64,000 bases of DNA from the NCBI GenBank assembly GCA_963813525.1, contig CAWEZI010000002.1:359797-423796 (forward strand), given 5' to 3'. Under the pieces are notes generated by a model. The model had not been told where the DNA came from. It saw only the letters and a list, made by a program, of their open reading frames with translations, and did not search any database. The stretch is from Bog-756 sp963813525. Its GTDB lineage: Bacteria; Actinomycetota; Acidimicrobiia; Acidimicrobiales; RAAP-2. The translations under genes were made by a program, and so were the position numbers. This document shows positions 41,887 to 50,385 of this stretch, piece by piece. The number at the start of each line of letters is the position of its first letter. Within the stretch, counting starts at the first letter, position 1.

Positions 41887-43542
41887 CTGATCCGGCTGCG
41901 CGTCGACGGCGCCGACGTCGAGGCGGAGGACGACGGGTCGTCGCTTCTCGACCTTCTCCGTGATCAACTGAGCATCCGCTCGGTCAAGGACGGGTGCAGT
42001 CCCCAAGGCCAGTGCGGCTGTTGCACCGTGTGGGTGGACGGTGCCCCCCGGGTGGCCTGCGTGACCCCCCTCCGACGGCTGGAAGGTCGCCAGGTGACGA
42101 CGCTCGATGGCCTGCCCGCTCCCGACCGTCGGCGATGGGCGGACGCCCTGGTGGCCACGGGGGGAAGCCAGTGCGGGTTCTGCACGCCGGGAATTGTGAT
42201 GCGATTGGCCGGCCTGGCCCGTAAAGCGCCCATGCCGCCCTCCGGTGCGGAAGGAGCTGCGGGGATCCAGGTGGGGGACGAGCAGATCGACGAGGCCTTG
42301 GTGGCCCATCTCTGCCGTTGCACGGGCTGGCAGACGATCCGTGAGGCGGCGCGGCGGGCTCTTGACGGACCGGGGGCCGAGCCGGCGGGGACGCCGGCCG
42401 GGCGGGATCTCGAGAGGGCGGCGGCCCGGGCCACCCTCGAGGGGGGAGTGGCCCAGGAGGTCGGCCCCGAGGTGGTGCTCGGACGGGCCGGGTTTGCCGA
42501 CGACACCGCTCCCAGCCAGGCGTTGGTCGCCGTCCCCGACGGTGCCGGCGGCTACACAGTGGCCGGGTCGCCGAGGGAGGCCAGGTCGCAGGCGGGCAAG
42601 GTGCAGGGCCGGCGGACGAGCCTCGGATTGACCCACCCGGTCGCCGTCCCCGGAGGTCGATGGGACCTCGTTCTCCAGACCACCTGGGTGGAACCGGGTT
42701 ACGTCGAGCCCGACGCATCGTGGTGCGTGCCCGGGGGGGAGCCGGCGTCGCCCTACGGGAACGGAGGCGCCTTCGGCGGCAAGCTGCACTCGCCGGTGAT
42801 GGCCGACGCCCGGCGTCTGGCCGACGAGCACGGGCGGCCGGTGCGGGTGCTCTGGTCACGCGAGGACGTGGTCGGCCGAGGCCCCAAGCGTCCACCGGTG
42901 GCTGCCGGGATCCGAGGTGACGGGACCGGTGTACTCCGCGTCGGCGTCCCGACCGAAGGTGTCCCCGCCGAGCGGTGGGCAGCGATGATGGCTGACGTGG
43001 CCCGGCTAGCTCCGGCCCTGGTTGTCGAGCCGGTCCCCCTGGCCGGGCCTCCCATCTCCCTCGATCTGCGCAGTTCGGTATGGGCGGAGGCGGCCGTCCT
43101 GGTGGCGTGCGCTCCCTGGGCGTCGGCGGCCGACGATGCCGATCCGTTCTTCCGTACCGAGATCACCGCTCCGGGCGGGGGATGGGCTGCGGCCCGGATC
43201 CTTCCCGACGGCTCGGTGGAGGTGGAGGTGGACGCCGGTCGGCCCCTCGACGAAGTGGTGCTCCGCTCCTACTGCGTCGGGGCCGCGCACCAGGCCATGG
43301 GTTGGGTGCGGTCGGAGGGCATCGCCGTCGACGATGACGGCACCTCCCGCGATCTCACCATCCGCTCTTTTGGGATCCTGCGCGCCCGCGACACCCCGCC
43401 GATCACCGTGGCCCTACGGACGACGAAGGAAGGAGAACCGGTCAACGGCTCCGACGCCGTATTCGCCGCCGTGGCCGCTTCCTGTTGGAGGGCCGCCGGT
43501 CTGCCGCCCCGGTGGCCGGTGAATCGGGGTTCCCCCCATTGA
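41887..43542 (+). CDS. Compact xanthine-dehydrogenase-like protein: [2Fe-2S] domain fused to reduced molybdopterin domain
   Basis: About 551 aa. The N-terminal plant-type ferredoxin domain has CSPQGQCGCC and the second cluster domain has SQCGFCTPGIV and LCRCTGW, as in the small subunit of xanthine dehydrogenase. A C-terminal part with GGAFGGKLHSPV and VLWSRED resembles the molybdopterin domain but is about 380 aa instead of about 750, and I see no GxGE catalytic glutamate motif. The coding frame starts right after the erpA stop (TGA 41872-41874) with no ATG, GTG or TTG before the ferredoxin cysteines; CTG 41887 is the best candidate. The GTG at 42028 would remove the first cluster. Confidence 0.75.
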   Translation: MIRLRVDGADVEAEDDGSSLLDLLRDQLSIRSVKDGCSPQGQCGCCTVWVDGAPRVACVTPLRRLEGRQVTTLDGLPAPDRRRWADALVATGGSQCGFCTPGIVMRLAGLARKAPMPPSGAEGAAGIQVGDEQIDEALVAHLCRCTGWQTIREAARRALDGPGAEPAGTPAGRDLERAAARATLEGGVAQEVGPEVVLGRAGFADDTAPSQALVAVPDGAGGYTVAGSPREARSQAGKVQGRRTSLGLTHPVAVPGGRWDLVLQTTWVEPGYVEPDASWCVPGGEPASPYGNGGAFGGKLHSPVMADARRLADEHGRPVRVLWSREDVVGRGPKRPPVAAGIRGDGTGVLRVGVPTEGVPAERWAAMMADVARLAPALVVEPVPLAGPPISLDLRSSVWAEAAVLVACAPWASAADDADPFFRTEITAPGGGWAAARILPDGSVEVEVDAGRPLDEVVLRSYCVGAAHQAMGWVRSEGIAVDDDGTSRDLTIRSFGILRARDTPPITVALRTTKEGEPVNGSDAVFAAVAASCWRAAGLPPRWPVNRGSPH

Positions 43543-43651
43543 GGGTCCGGTCCCGAGGCCCGGTTTTGGGAACAAGCAGAAAGCAGGTAATGACCGGGTA
43601 TCAAGCCCCCGAACGCGCCCCGAACGAGCAGAAAGTGAGCACGAGCCCGCC

Positions 43652-44020
43652 ATGAGCACGCCCATCGGTCCCTACAGCCCCATCGTTGTCGCCGGCCCGT
43701 GGCTGATCACCTCCGGTCAGCTCGGGCTGCGCCCCGATTCGCCACCCTCCCTGGTCGAAGGAGGCCCGACCGCCCAGCTGACCCAGGCTCTCGAGAACGG
43801 CGAGCGCCTGCTGGGGGATCACGGTGCCACCCGCCAGGACGTGATCAAGACCACCCTTTTTGTCACCGACATGGCCCTGTTCGCCGCCCTCAATGAGGCC
43901 TACGTGGCCTTCTTCGGGGACCACCGACCGGCCCGGTCGGCGGTGGGGGTGGCGGCCCTGCCCATGGGTGCCGCCGTCGAGGTCGAGCTGTGGGCCTACC
44001 GGTCGCCGGGGCCGGCGTGA
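43652..44020 (+). CDS. ridA: RidA/YjgF family enamine/imine deaminase
   Basis: 122 aa. GPYSPIVVAGPWLITSGQLG at the N-terminus, ALENGERLLGDHGAT in the middle and PARSAVGVAALPMGAAVEVE at the end match RidA. The key arginine is in RPARSAV and the closing Glu in VEVELWAY. RidA removes reactive enamine intermediates of PLP enzymes. It lies 109 bp after the molybdo-enzyme-like gene; whether they share a transcript is unclear. Confidence 0.93.
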   Translation: MSTPIGPYSPIVVAGPWLITSGQLGLRPDSPPSLVEGGPTAQLTQALENGERLLGDHGATRQDVIKTTLFVTDMALFAALNEAYVAFFGDHRPARSAVGVAALPMGAAVEVELWAYRSPGPA

Positions 44021-44093
44021 TCGGCGCCGGGAGGATCAACGAGAGCGCCGTCGTCCCCCACGCCTCCGGTCGGGGCGCCCGTCACCTCGCCGG

Positions 44094-44732
44094 TCAGGGC
44101 GTCCAGTTGGTCTGCCCGAACCGGTAGCCCACCGACCGCACGGTCTGGATGAGGTGGGCATGCTCCTCGCCCAGCTTGGCCCGCAACCGCCGTACGTGGA
44201 CGTCGACCGTGCGAGCCCCTCCGTAGTACTCGTAGCCCCAGACCCGGCTGAGCAACGTCTCGCGGGTGAACACCTTGCCCGGCCTGGCGGCCAGGAACCG
44301 CAGGAGCTCGTACTCCATGTAGGTGAGGTCGAGCACCTTGCCACTCACCGCCGCCTGGTAGGTCTCCAGGTTGAGGACCAGGGGTCCGTGTTCGAGGAGG
44401 TCCGGTCGTAGGCCCCGGCCGGTGCGCCAGAACAGATGGGCCAGTCGGGCGCCGAGCTCCTCGGCGTTGACCGGTTCGAGACAGAGGTCGTCGAACAGGT
44501 CCTCCCGCAGTTCGAGCTCGGCCAGCTGGTCGTGGGGGACGATCACCATCACCGGAGCGAGCGGCACCTCGCGCTTGCGCAGGTGCCGACAGAGGAGGAA
44601 GGCCCCGACCGGATCCAGAGCGCTGCAGATGACCGCGCCCGACCAGCCGTCTTCGGGCTCGTCCAGCTCGGACGACTCGGGCTTGTCGACGCCCTGCCAC
44701 GGGTAGCCGGCGCGGTCGAGCACCGCTGTCAC
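44094..44732 (-). CDS. glnR: GlnR-like OmpR-family regulator of nitrogen metabolism
   Basis: At least 212 aa. The C-terminal winged helix is typical (LDLTYMEYELLRFLAARPGK, then VFTRETLLSRVWGYEYYGG, RTVDVHVRRLRAKLG), as in actinobacterial GlnR. The receiver half is degenerate and lacks a phospho-Asp, as in GlnR. It is the next gene after glnA and glnII on the same strand, supporting the role. The receiver's first strand (PLLCFPESPP) lies upstream of GTG 44732 in frame. No ATG or GTG precedes it, but an ATC at 44774 follows AAGGAAGGGG at the right distance, so a non-AUG start may be used. Confidence 0.78.
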   Translation of the reverse strand: MTAVLDRAGYPWQGVDKPESSELDEPEDGWSGAVICSALDPVGAFLLCRHLRKREVPLAPVMVIVPHDQLAELELREDLFDDLCLEPVNAEELGARLAHLFWRTGRGLRPDLLEHGPLVLNLETYQAAVSGKVLDLTYMEYELLRFLAARPGKVFTRETLLSRVWGYEYYGGARTVDVHVRRLRAKLGEEHAHLIQTVRSVGYRFGQTNWTP

Positions 44733-44831
44733 CGCCGAGGGCGGCGACTCCGGGAAGCACAGGAGCGGTTCGATGGCTGTCTTCCCCTTCCTTGCGAGGA
44801 TGAGCTTGGTCGCCTTATTACAGCAGGGGAA

Positions 44832-46196
44832 TTACAGCAGGGGAAAGTAGCGGTCGAGCTCGAACTGGGAAACGTGAGCCTTGTATTCGCCCCATTCGGC
44901 CCGCTTGTTACGGATGAACCATTCGAAGACGTGCTCCCCGAGGGTGTCGGCCAGCAACTCGGAGGACTCCATCAGACCGAGCGCCTCGTTGAGGCTTCCC
45001 GGCAGGTGGAGGATCCCCTTGTTGGCCAGCTCTTCGGGGCTGAGGGTGAACAGATTGGCGTCCGCCTCGGGCGGCAGTCCGTATCCCTTCTCGATGCCCT
45101 CGAGGCCGGCGGCCAGGATGACGGCAAAGGCCAGGTAGGGGTTGCAGGCGCTGTCGGGTGAGCGGTACTCGACCCGGGTCGACTCCAGCTTGCCCGGTTT
45201 GACCACCGGCACCCTGATCAGGGCCGAGCGGTTGTTCCGGGCCCAGGAGACGTGGATGGGGGCCTCGTAGCCCGACACCAGGCGCTTGTAGGAGTTGACC
45301 CACTGGTTGGTCACCGCCGTTATCTCGGGGGCGTGGCGCAACAGGCCGGCGATGAAGCCGTCGGCCACTTCCGAAAGCCCGCCGGGTCGGTCGAGGTCGA
45401 CGAAGGCGTTGACGTCGCCCTCGAACAGCGAGAGATGGGTGTGCATGCCCGAACCCTGCACGCCGGCCAGTGGCTTGGGCATGAAACTGGCGAAGACGCC
45501 CTGTTGACGGGCCATTTCTTTGACGACCAGTCGGACGGTCATGACGGTGTCGGCCATGGTCATGGCGTCGGTGTAGCGCAGGTCGATCTCGTGTTGGCTG
45601 GGGGCGTCCTCGTGCTGGGCGTGCTCGACCGGGATGCCCATCTCCTCGAGAGTGAGCACGGTGCGCTGGCGGATGTCGCTGGCCCTGTCGGCCACCGTGA
45701 GCTCGAAATAGGACCCGGAGTCGAGGGCGGTGGGGGCGTGGCCGGGGTCGGCGTCAGCGAAGTAGAAGTACTCGATTTCCGGGGCGGCGAAGAAGGTGAA
45801 ACCGCGGTCGTGGGCCCGGTCGAGGGTCCGGCGCAGGACGTGGCGGGGGCATCCCTGGAAGGGCGATCCGTCGAGATTGACGATGTCACAGAAGACCCGG
45901 GCCACCTGGGGGTCGGCGTGCTCGCCATTGTGGCCGGCCTGGCCGTGGCCGTGCCAGGGGAGCAGTTGGAAGGTGTGGGCATCGGGCCGGGCCAGGACGT
46001 CGCTCTCCTGGACCCGACTGAACCCGTCGATGGCCGAGCCGTCGAAGGTCATCCCCTCGACCAGGGCGTTCTCCAACTCGGCGGGAGTGATGGAGAACGT
46101 TTTGGGGGTCCCCAACACGTCCGTGAACCACAACTGGACGAAACGGATGCCGCGCTCCTCGACCGTCCGGAGAACGTACTCCTCTTGACTCCTCAT
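44832..46196 (-). CDS. glnA: Glutamine synthetase, type I
   Basis: 454 aa. GSI signatures: FDGSAIDGF near residue 50, PEIEYFYF, GSGMHTHLSLF and the glutamate-binding NPYLAFAVIL region. The adenylylation-loop tyrosine motif (NLYDLP) is absent, so activity is probably set by expression or feedback and not by GlnE. ATG 46196 (MRSQEEYVLRTV) is chosen; the frame runs open to 46298 with unrelated residues. It follows glnII by 220 bp, with a strong hairpin between them, and precedes glnR. Confidence 0.94.
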   Translation of the reverse strand: MRSQEEYVLRTVEERGIRFVQLWFTDVLGTPKTFSITPAELENALVEGMTFDGSAIDGFSRVQESDVLARPDAHTFQLLPWHGHGQAGHNGEHADPQVARVFCDIVNLDGSPFQGCPRHVLRRTLDRAHDRGFTFFAAPEIEYFYFADADPGHAPTALDSGSYFELTVADRASDIRQRTVLTLEEMGIPVEHAQHEDAPSQHEIDLRYTDAMTMADTVMTVRLVVKEMARQQGVFASFMPKPLAGVQGSGMHTHLSLFEGDVNAFVDLDRPGGLSEVADGFIAGLLRHAPEITAVTNQWVNSYKRLVSGYEAPIHVSWARNNRSALIRVPVVKPGKLESTRVEYRSPDSACNPYLAFAVILAAGLEGIEKGYGLPPEADANLFTLSPEELANKGILHLPGSLNEALGLMESSELLADTLGEHVFEWFIRNKRAEWGEYKAHVSQFELDRYFPLL

Positions 46197-46306
46197 GGGG
46201 TCGGGTACCTCCGAGGCCGTCGGGGTATTCGGTGTGGGGGTGTCGGATGTGATGGCGCCATTGTCGCAGGCCTCTGGGGGCCTGGTCGACAGAGGCACCG
46301 AGGATG

Positions 46307-46344
46307 CGAACAGAGCCGGATCCGAAGGGACCCGGCTCTGTTCG
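46307..46344. terminator. Strong hairpin between glnII and glnA
   Basis: CGAACAGAGCCGG (46307-46319) pairs perfectly over 13 bp with CCGGCTCTGTTCG (46332-46344), with a 12-nt loop. There is no T-run on the minus strand; TTTC follows on the plus strand. It may terminate glnII transcripts or sit in the glnA leader. Confidence 0.55.
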
Positions 46345-46416
46345 TTTCAGCTGATGGACGCCGGGTCGCTCCGGATCCGACTCGGGGGGGAAGTCGTGCT
46401 CCGGGCCCGGTCGTCG

Positions 46417-47427
46417 TCAGCCTCCCGCCGCGTCGCTGCAGACGGTCTCGGTGATAACTGCGGTGACCTGGTAGGGATCCATGTTGGCGTTGGGGCGCCG
46501 GTCTTCGAGCCAGCCCTTCTTGGCCTTGGCCACCGCCCACGGGATGCGGATGGATGCGCCCCGGTCGGAGGTGCCGTAACTGAACTTGGAGAAGTGCTCC
46601 GTTTCGTGGGCACCGGTCAGGCGCCCCTCGATGCCTACGCCGTAGACGGCGATGTGCTCGGGGATCTTCTTTCCGATGGCCTCACATCCGGCGATGATGG
46701 CGTCCCAGCCCCCGTCGGCGCGCATGGCTTTGGTCGAGAAGTTGGTGTGGGCGCCGGCGCCGTTCCAGTCACCCAGAATGGGCTTGGGCTCCAAGGTGGC
46801 GTACACCCCGAAATCCTCGGCGATGCGGAAGAGGAGCCAGCGGGCCACCCACAGGTGGTCGGACACGTCGAGGGGGGAGAGCACGCCCACCTGGAACTCC
46901 CACTGGCCCATCATGACTTCGGCGTTGGTGCCCTCGATGCCGATGCCGGCATCGATGCAGGCCGCGGTGTGCAGCTCCACGATCTCGCGTCCGGGCATCT
47001 TGTCGCCACCCACGCCGCAGTAGTACGGCCCCTGGGGGGCGGGGTAGCCGAGAGCCGGCCAGCCGAGCGGGCGACCGTCCTTGAAGAAGGTGTACTCCTG
47101 CTCGATGCCGAACATCGGCTCCTGGTCGGCGTACTTCTCGACCACCTCCCGCAGCCTGGCCCGGGTGTTGGTCGGGTGGGGGGTGAAGTCGGTCAGCTCG
47201 ACCTCGCACATGACCAGCTTGTCATCGGGACCCCGCAAAGGGTCCGGGACGATGAAGACCGGTCGGAGGACGCAGTCGGAGTCGTGCCCCAGGGCCTGGT
47301 TGGTGCTCGACCCGTCGAAACCCCAGATGCCCGGATCCTCGCCGTCGGCAACGATCTTCGTCTTGCTCCGGAGGAGCGGCGATGGCTCGGTCCCGTCTAT
47401 CCAGATGTATTCAGCTTGGTATGGCAC
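46417..47427 (-). CDS. glnII: Glutamine synthetase, type II (eukaryote-like)
   Basis: 336 aa, the short GSII form. WGFDGSSTNQALGHDSDCVL near the N-terminus, QEYTFF, MMGQWEFQVG, NGAGAHTNFSTKAMR and RGASIRIPW are family motifs. GSII enzymes are octameric or decameric and are not adenylylated. Start GTG 47427 with AGAGGAGCG upstream; the frame continues to 47739 but that extension covers the intergenic region. Expression is likely under GlnR, given the box at 47595. Confidence 0.96.
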   Translation of the reverse strand: MPYQAEYIWIDGTEPSPLLRSKTKIVADGEDPGIWGFDGSSTNQALGHDSDCVLRPVFIVPDPLRGPDDKLVMCEVELTDFTPHPTNTRARLREVVEKYADQEPMFGIEQEYTFFKDGRPLGWPALGYPAPQGPYYCGVGGDKMPGREIVELHTAACIDAGIGIEGTNAEVMMGQWEFQVGVLSPLDVSDHLWVARWLLFRIAEDFGVYATLEPKPILGDWNGAGAHTNFSTKAMRADGGWDAIIAGCEAIGKKIPEHIAVYGVGIEGRLTGAHETEHFSKFSYGTSDRGASIRIPWAVAKAKKGWLEDRRPNANMDPYQVTAVITETVCSDAAGG

Positions 47428-47594
47428 GTGCGCTCCTCTGTTGCTTGTATTGCCTATGACGCTCGGTTGTCGTGGTATTCCCCTGCGCCCAGAGGCGCCT
47501 TGCCCGCTCCTTGACGATGGTATGTGGCGCAACCGAGCGATCGTCCACCCGAAGTGTACGACTGAACAGGACGACCGCATTGTGGCAGCGGGCC

Positions 47595-47610
47595 GTTTCC
47601 CGTCCGTTAC
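47595..47610 (-). promoter_or_regulatory. GlnR-box-like site between glnII and nadE
   Basis: On the minus strand GTAAC-GGACGG-GAAAC fits the actinobacterial GlnR consensus gTnAC-n6-GaAAC. It lies 168 bp upstream of the glnII start and 68 bp upstream of the divergent nadE start, so it could serve both. A full second half-pair is not visible. Confidence 0.6.
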
Positions 47611-47677
47611 CCGACTGTGAACGGAGGATGAACAGGCCGCCCGGGGGTGGGCAAACGACGCCCGGTAGTCTGGCGCC

Positions 47678-49378
47678 ATGGCCCGAGTGCGCATAGCCGC
47701 GTGCCAGATCAACACCGTCGTGGGCGACCTCGACGGCAACGCCGACCGGATCCAGGCCGCCCTGGCCGAGGCCGAGCGGGCCGGGGCCGACCTGGCCGTA
47801 TTCCCCGAGCTGACGGTGACCGGCTACCCGCCCGAGGACCTCTTGTCCCGGCCGGCCTTCGTGGCCGACAACCGCGCTGTATTCGCCCGGATTGCCGCCG
47901 AGAGTGGTCGGTGCGCGGCGGTGATCGGCTACGTGGATGTCGACGCTCAGGGTCGCCTGGTCAACGCGGCCGCCCTCTGCGCCGGCGGGAAGGTGCTCGG
48001 TCGCTACGACAAGCGCCTGCTCCCCAACTACGGCGTCTTCGACGAGCAACGGTGGTTCACCCCCGGCTCGGGACAGCCCTCGCCCCAGGCGGTGGCCGGG
48101 GTACCGGTGGGCGTGACCATCTGCGAGGACATGTGGTTCGCCCGGGGCCCGATGGTCGATCAGGCCCGTGCCGGGGCGCTGGTTCTGGTCAACCTCAACG
48201 CCTCTCCCTACTCGCGCCGGCGCCGCCAGGAACGGTTGGCCGTGCTGAGCGAGCGGGTCACGGAGACAGGATGCCCGATCGTCTACGTCAACCAGGTCGG
48301 CGGTCAGGACGAGCTGGTCTTCGACGGGGCGTCACTGGTTGTCGGGCCCGGAGGGCTGCTGGCGTCCGCCGCCCAGTTCGAAGAGGAGATCCTGGTCGTC
48401 GACATCGAAACGCCAACCGAAGGTAGGGACGACGGTGGCGAGCCCGCCGCCGCCGGTTCCATTGCTCCTGTTCTCGGTCCCGAGGCCGAGGTGTACGCCG
48501 CTCTCGTCCTCGGCACCCGCGACTACCTGGCCAAAAACGGCTTCACCGATGCGGTCATCGGGCTGTCCGGTGGCATCGATTCGTCCTTGGTGGCGGCGGT
48601 GGCTGTCGACGCCCTGGGTCCGGACCACGTCCATGGGGTGACCATGCCGTCGCGCTACTCCAGTGAGGGATCGGTGGCCGATGCCGTCGTCCTGGCGGCC
48701 AACCTCGGGATCGACGTGGCCACCCTGCCCATCGAGGAGGCCCATCACACCCTGTCGGCTACCCTGGCGCCGGTCATCGACGGCGAACCCATCGGACTGA
48801 CCGACGAGAACCTGCAGTCCCGCATCCGCGGCATCCTGCTCATGGCGTTGTCCAACGAGCGGGGCTGGATCGTGTTGACCACCGGCAACAAGAGCGAGAT
48901 GGCCACCGGCTATTCGACCCTCTACGGCGACTCGGCCGGTGGCTTCGCCGTCATCAAAGACGTGGCCAAGACGCTCGTCTACGCCCTCTGTCGTCATCGG
49001 AACGAAAAGGCCGGCTTCGATCTCATACCCGGTGCCGTCCTCGACAAGCCACCGTCGGCCGAGTTGCGACCGGACCAGCGTGACGACGAATCACTTCCCC
49101 CCTACGAGATCCTCGATCCGGTGATGGCCGGCTATGTCGAGGAGGATCAGTCGCCCGACGAGCTCATAGCCGCCGGATTCGACCGCGCCGACGTCGAGCG
49201 AGTCGTCGCCCTCATCGATCGGGCCGAGTACAAGCGACGCCAGATGCCGCCGGGGGTGCGCATTTCGGGAAAGGCGTTCGGCAAGGATCGACGTATGCCC
49301 ATCACCAACCACTACCGGGGCCGGCCGGGATCCCCGCCCGCACCCCATCCCCGCGGGGAGAGGCCGGCCGTTGTCTGA
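47678..49378 (+). CDS. nadE: Glutamine-dependent NAD+ synthetase
   Basis: 566 aa with two domains. The N-terminal nitrilase-type glutaminase (1-260) has Glu in FPELTVTGYPPEDLL, Lys in YDKRLLPNYGVFDE and Cys in ICEDMWF. The C-terminal synthetase has the PP-loop LSGGIDSSLVAAVA, GNKSEMATGY and FAVIKDVAKTLVYAL. It converts nicotinate adenine dinucleotide plus glutamine and ATP to NAD+. ATG 47678. It shares its upstream region with glnII, linking glutamine supply and use. Its end overlaps the next gene by 8 bp. Confidence 0.97.
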   Translation: MARVRIAACQINTVVGDLDGNADRIQAALAEAERAGADLAVFPELTVTGYPPEDLLSRPAFVADNRAVFARIAAESGRCAAVIGYVDVDAQGRLVNAAALCAGGKVLGRYDKRLLPNYGVFDEQRWFTPGSGQPSPQAVAGVPVGVTICEDMWFARGPMVDQARAGALVLVNLNASPYSRRRRQERLAVLSERVTETGCPIVYVNQVGGQDELVFDGASLVVGPGGLLASAAQFEEEILVVDIETPTEGRDDGGEPAAAGSIAPVLGPEAEVYAALVLGTRDYLAKNGFTDAVIGLSGGIDSSLVAAVAVDALGPDHVHGVTMPSRYSSEGSVADAVVLAANLGIDVATLPIEEAHHTLSATLAPVIDGEPIGLTDENLQSRIRGILLMALSNERGWIVLTTGNKSEMATGYSTLYGDSAGGFAVIKDVAKTLVYALCRHRNEKAGFDLIPGAVLDKPPSAELRPDQRDDESLPPYEILDPVMAGYVEEDQSPDELIAAGFDRADVERVVALIDRAEYKRRQMPPGVRISGKAFGKDRRMPITNHYRGRPGSPPAPHPRGERPAVV

Positions 49379-50204
49379 ACTGACCGGCTCTTTGACCGGC
49401 GCCCACCGACCCGACCCGCCGGCTCCATCGCCGGTTGCCGCTGAGCCCGTGGCCGTAGCCGATCTGGCCGCCCCCCCGGCGCCGGCCGAGGGTGCCCCGA
49501 CCGGCCCGACCGCCCCCGCCGCCATTACCTCGCCGCCGGTTCCGGCGTGGAGCGGTGAGCCGGACCCCTTCCCCCTGCCGGTCATGGCCGCACTGGTGGG
49601 TGAGTACCGGTGGATCGAGAACGCCCTCTACGCGGTGCTGGGCGAGTGGGTCAGCGACATGCCGGTGGCCGCCGTCCAGGTCCACCTCGACGGAGAGAGC
49701 CAGCGTCACGCCTGGCACGCCGATCTGTGGGCCGACCGCCTGCCCGTGCTGGCCGGAACGGACCCGGCCGCCTTCACGGTGCCGTCGCCGGCCACCGTCG
49801 CCCTTTTCGCCACCTTGCAGGGCGCTGCCGTCGACCTCGACGGTGCGGCCACCGGGTACCCGGAGGCGGAGGGCGGATCGTCGCTGCCCCGCCCCGGGGC
49901 CCTGCCCCGACTGGCCGGCCTCTACCGGGTGGCTCTGCCCCGGCTGGCCACTACCTATGAGCGCCACCTCCGGGCCGTGACCCATTCGCCTACCGACCCG
50001 CCGGTCAGGCGGGCCCTCCGGCTGGTGCTCAACGACACCATCGAGGATTGGCACACCGGCGAGCGCCTGGTACAGCGCCTGGTCACCCGGCCCCATGATG
50101 TGGGCGCCGTCCACGATTTCCTCCGTCATCTGGAGTCGGCGGTGGTGGCGGCCGGCGCACGGTCCGGCCTGGTCACACTGGGTGAATCGGTACCCGAGAA
50201 TTGA
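49371..50204 (+). CDS. Hypothetical protein, helical bundle with His/Glu pattern
   Basis: 277 aa starting at TTG 49371, inside the end of nadE. The first 60 residues are Pro/Ala-rich and likely disordered. The rest is helical with possible metal residues: EYRWIENAL, SQRHAWHADLW, TTYERHLRAVTH, then NDTIEDWHTGERL. Glu and His spaced along four helices recall ferritin-like or related carboxylate-bridged folds, but I cannot assign one. Position between nadE and a sigma factor gives no clear clue. Confidence 0.65.
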   Translation: MSELTGSLTGAHRPDPPAPSPVAAEPVAVADLAAPPAPAEGAPTGPTAPAAITSPPVPAWSGEPDPFPLPVMAALVGEYRWIENALYAVLGEWVSDMPVAAVQVHLDGESQRHAWHADLWADRLPVLAGTDPAAFTVPSPATVALFATLQGAAVDLDGAATGYPEAEGGSSLPRPGALPRLAGLYRVALPRLATTYERHLRAVTHSPTDPPVRRALRLVLNDTIEDWHTGERLVQRLVTRPHDVGAVHDFLRHLESAVVAAGARSGLVTLGESVPEN

Positions 50205-50385
50205 GCCTCGGGGGGCCCTCCGGCGCCTGAATCCGCATGGAGGGCTTGACGCGTCCGGTAAACTTCGAAAGCAGCAATCGTTGCGCCCGAAAGCGCCGAT
50301 CCCAAAAGTAGAGAGAGCCGGTCTGCCGAGCTCCCTGCGGGGGGTCGGCCACCCCTCGAGCTGGTGGGGGAAACCAAAGGACCTG

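Noticed and set aside
41326..42831. Minus-strand open frame (501 codons) over erpA and the oxidase-like gene
   Set aside because: Low-quality composition and it runs opposite two genes with intact Fe-S cysteine motifs.
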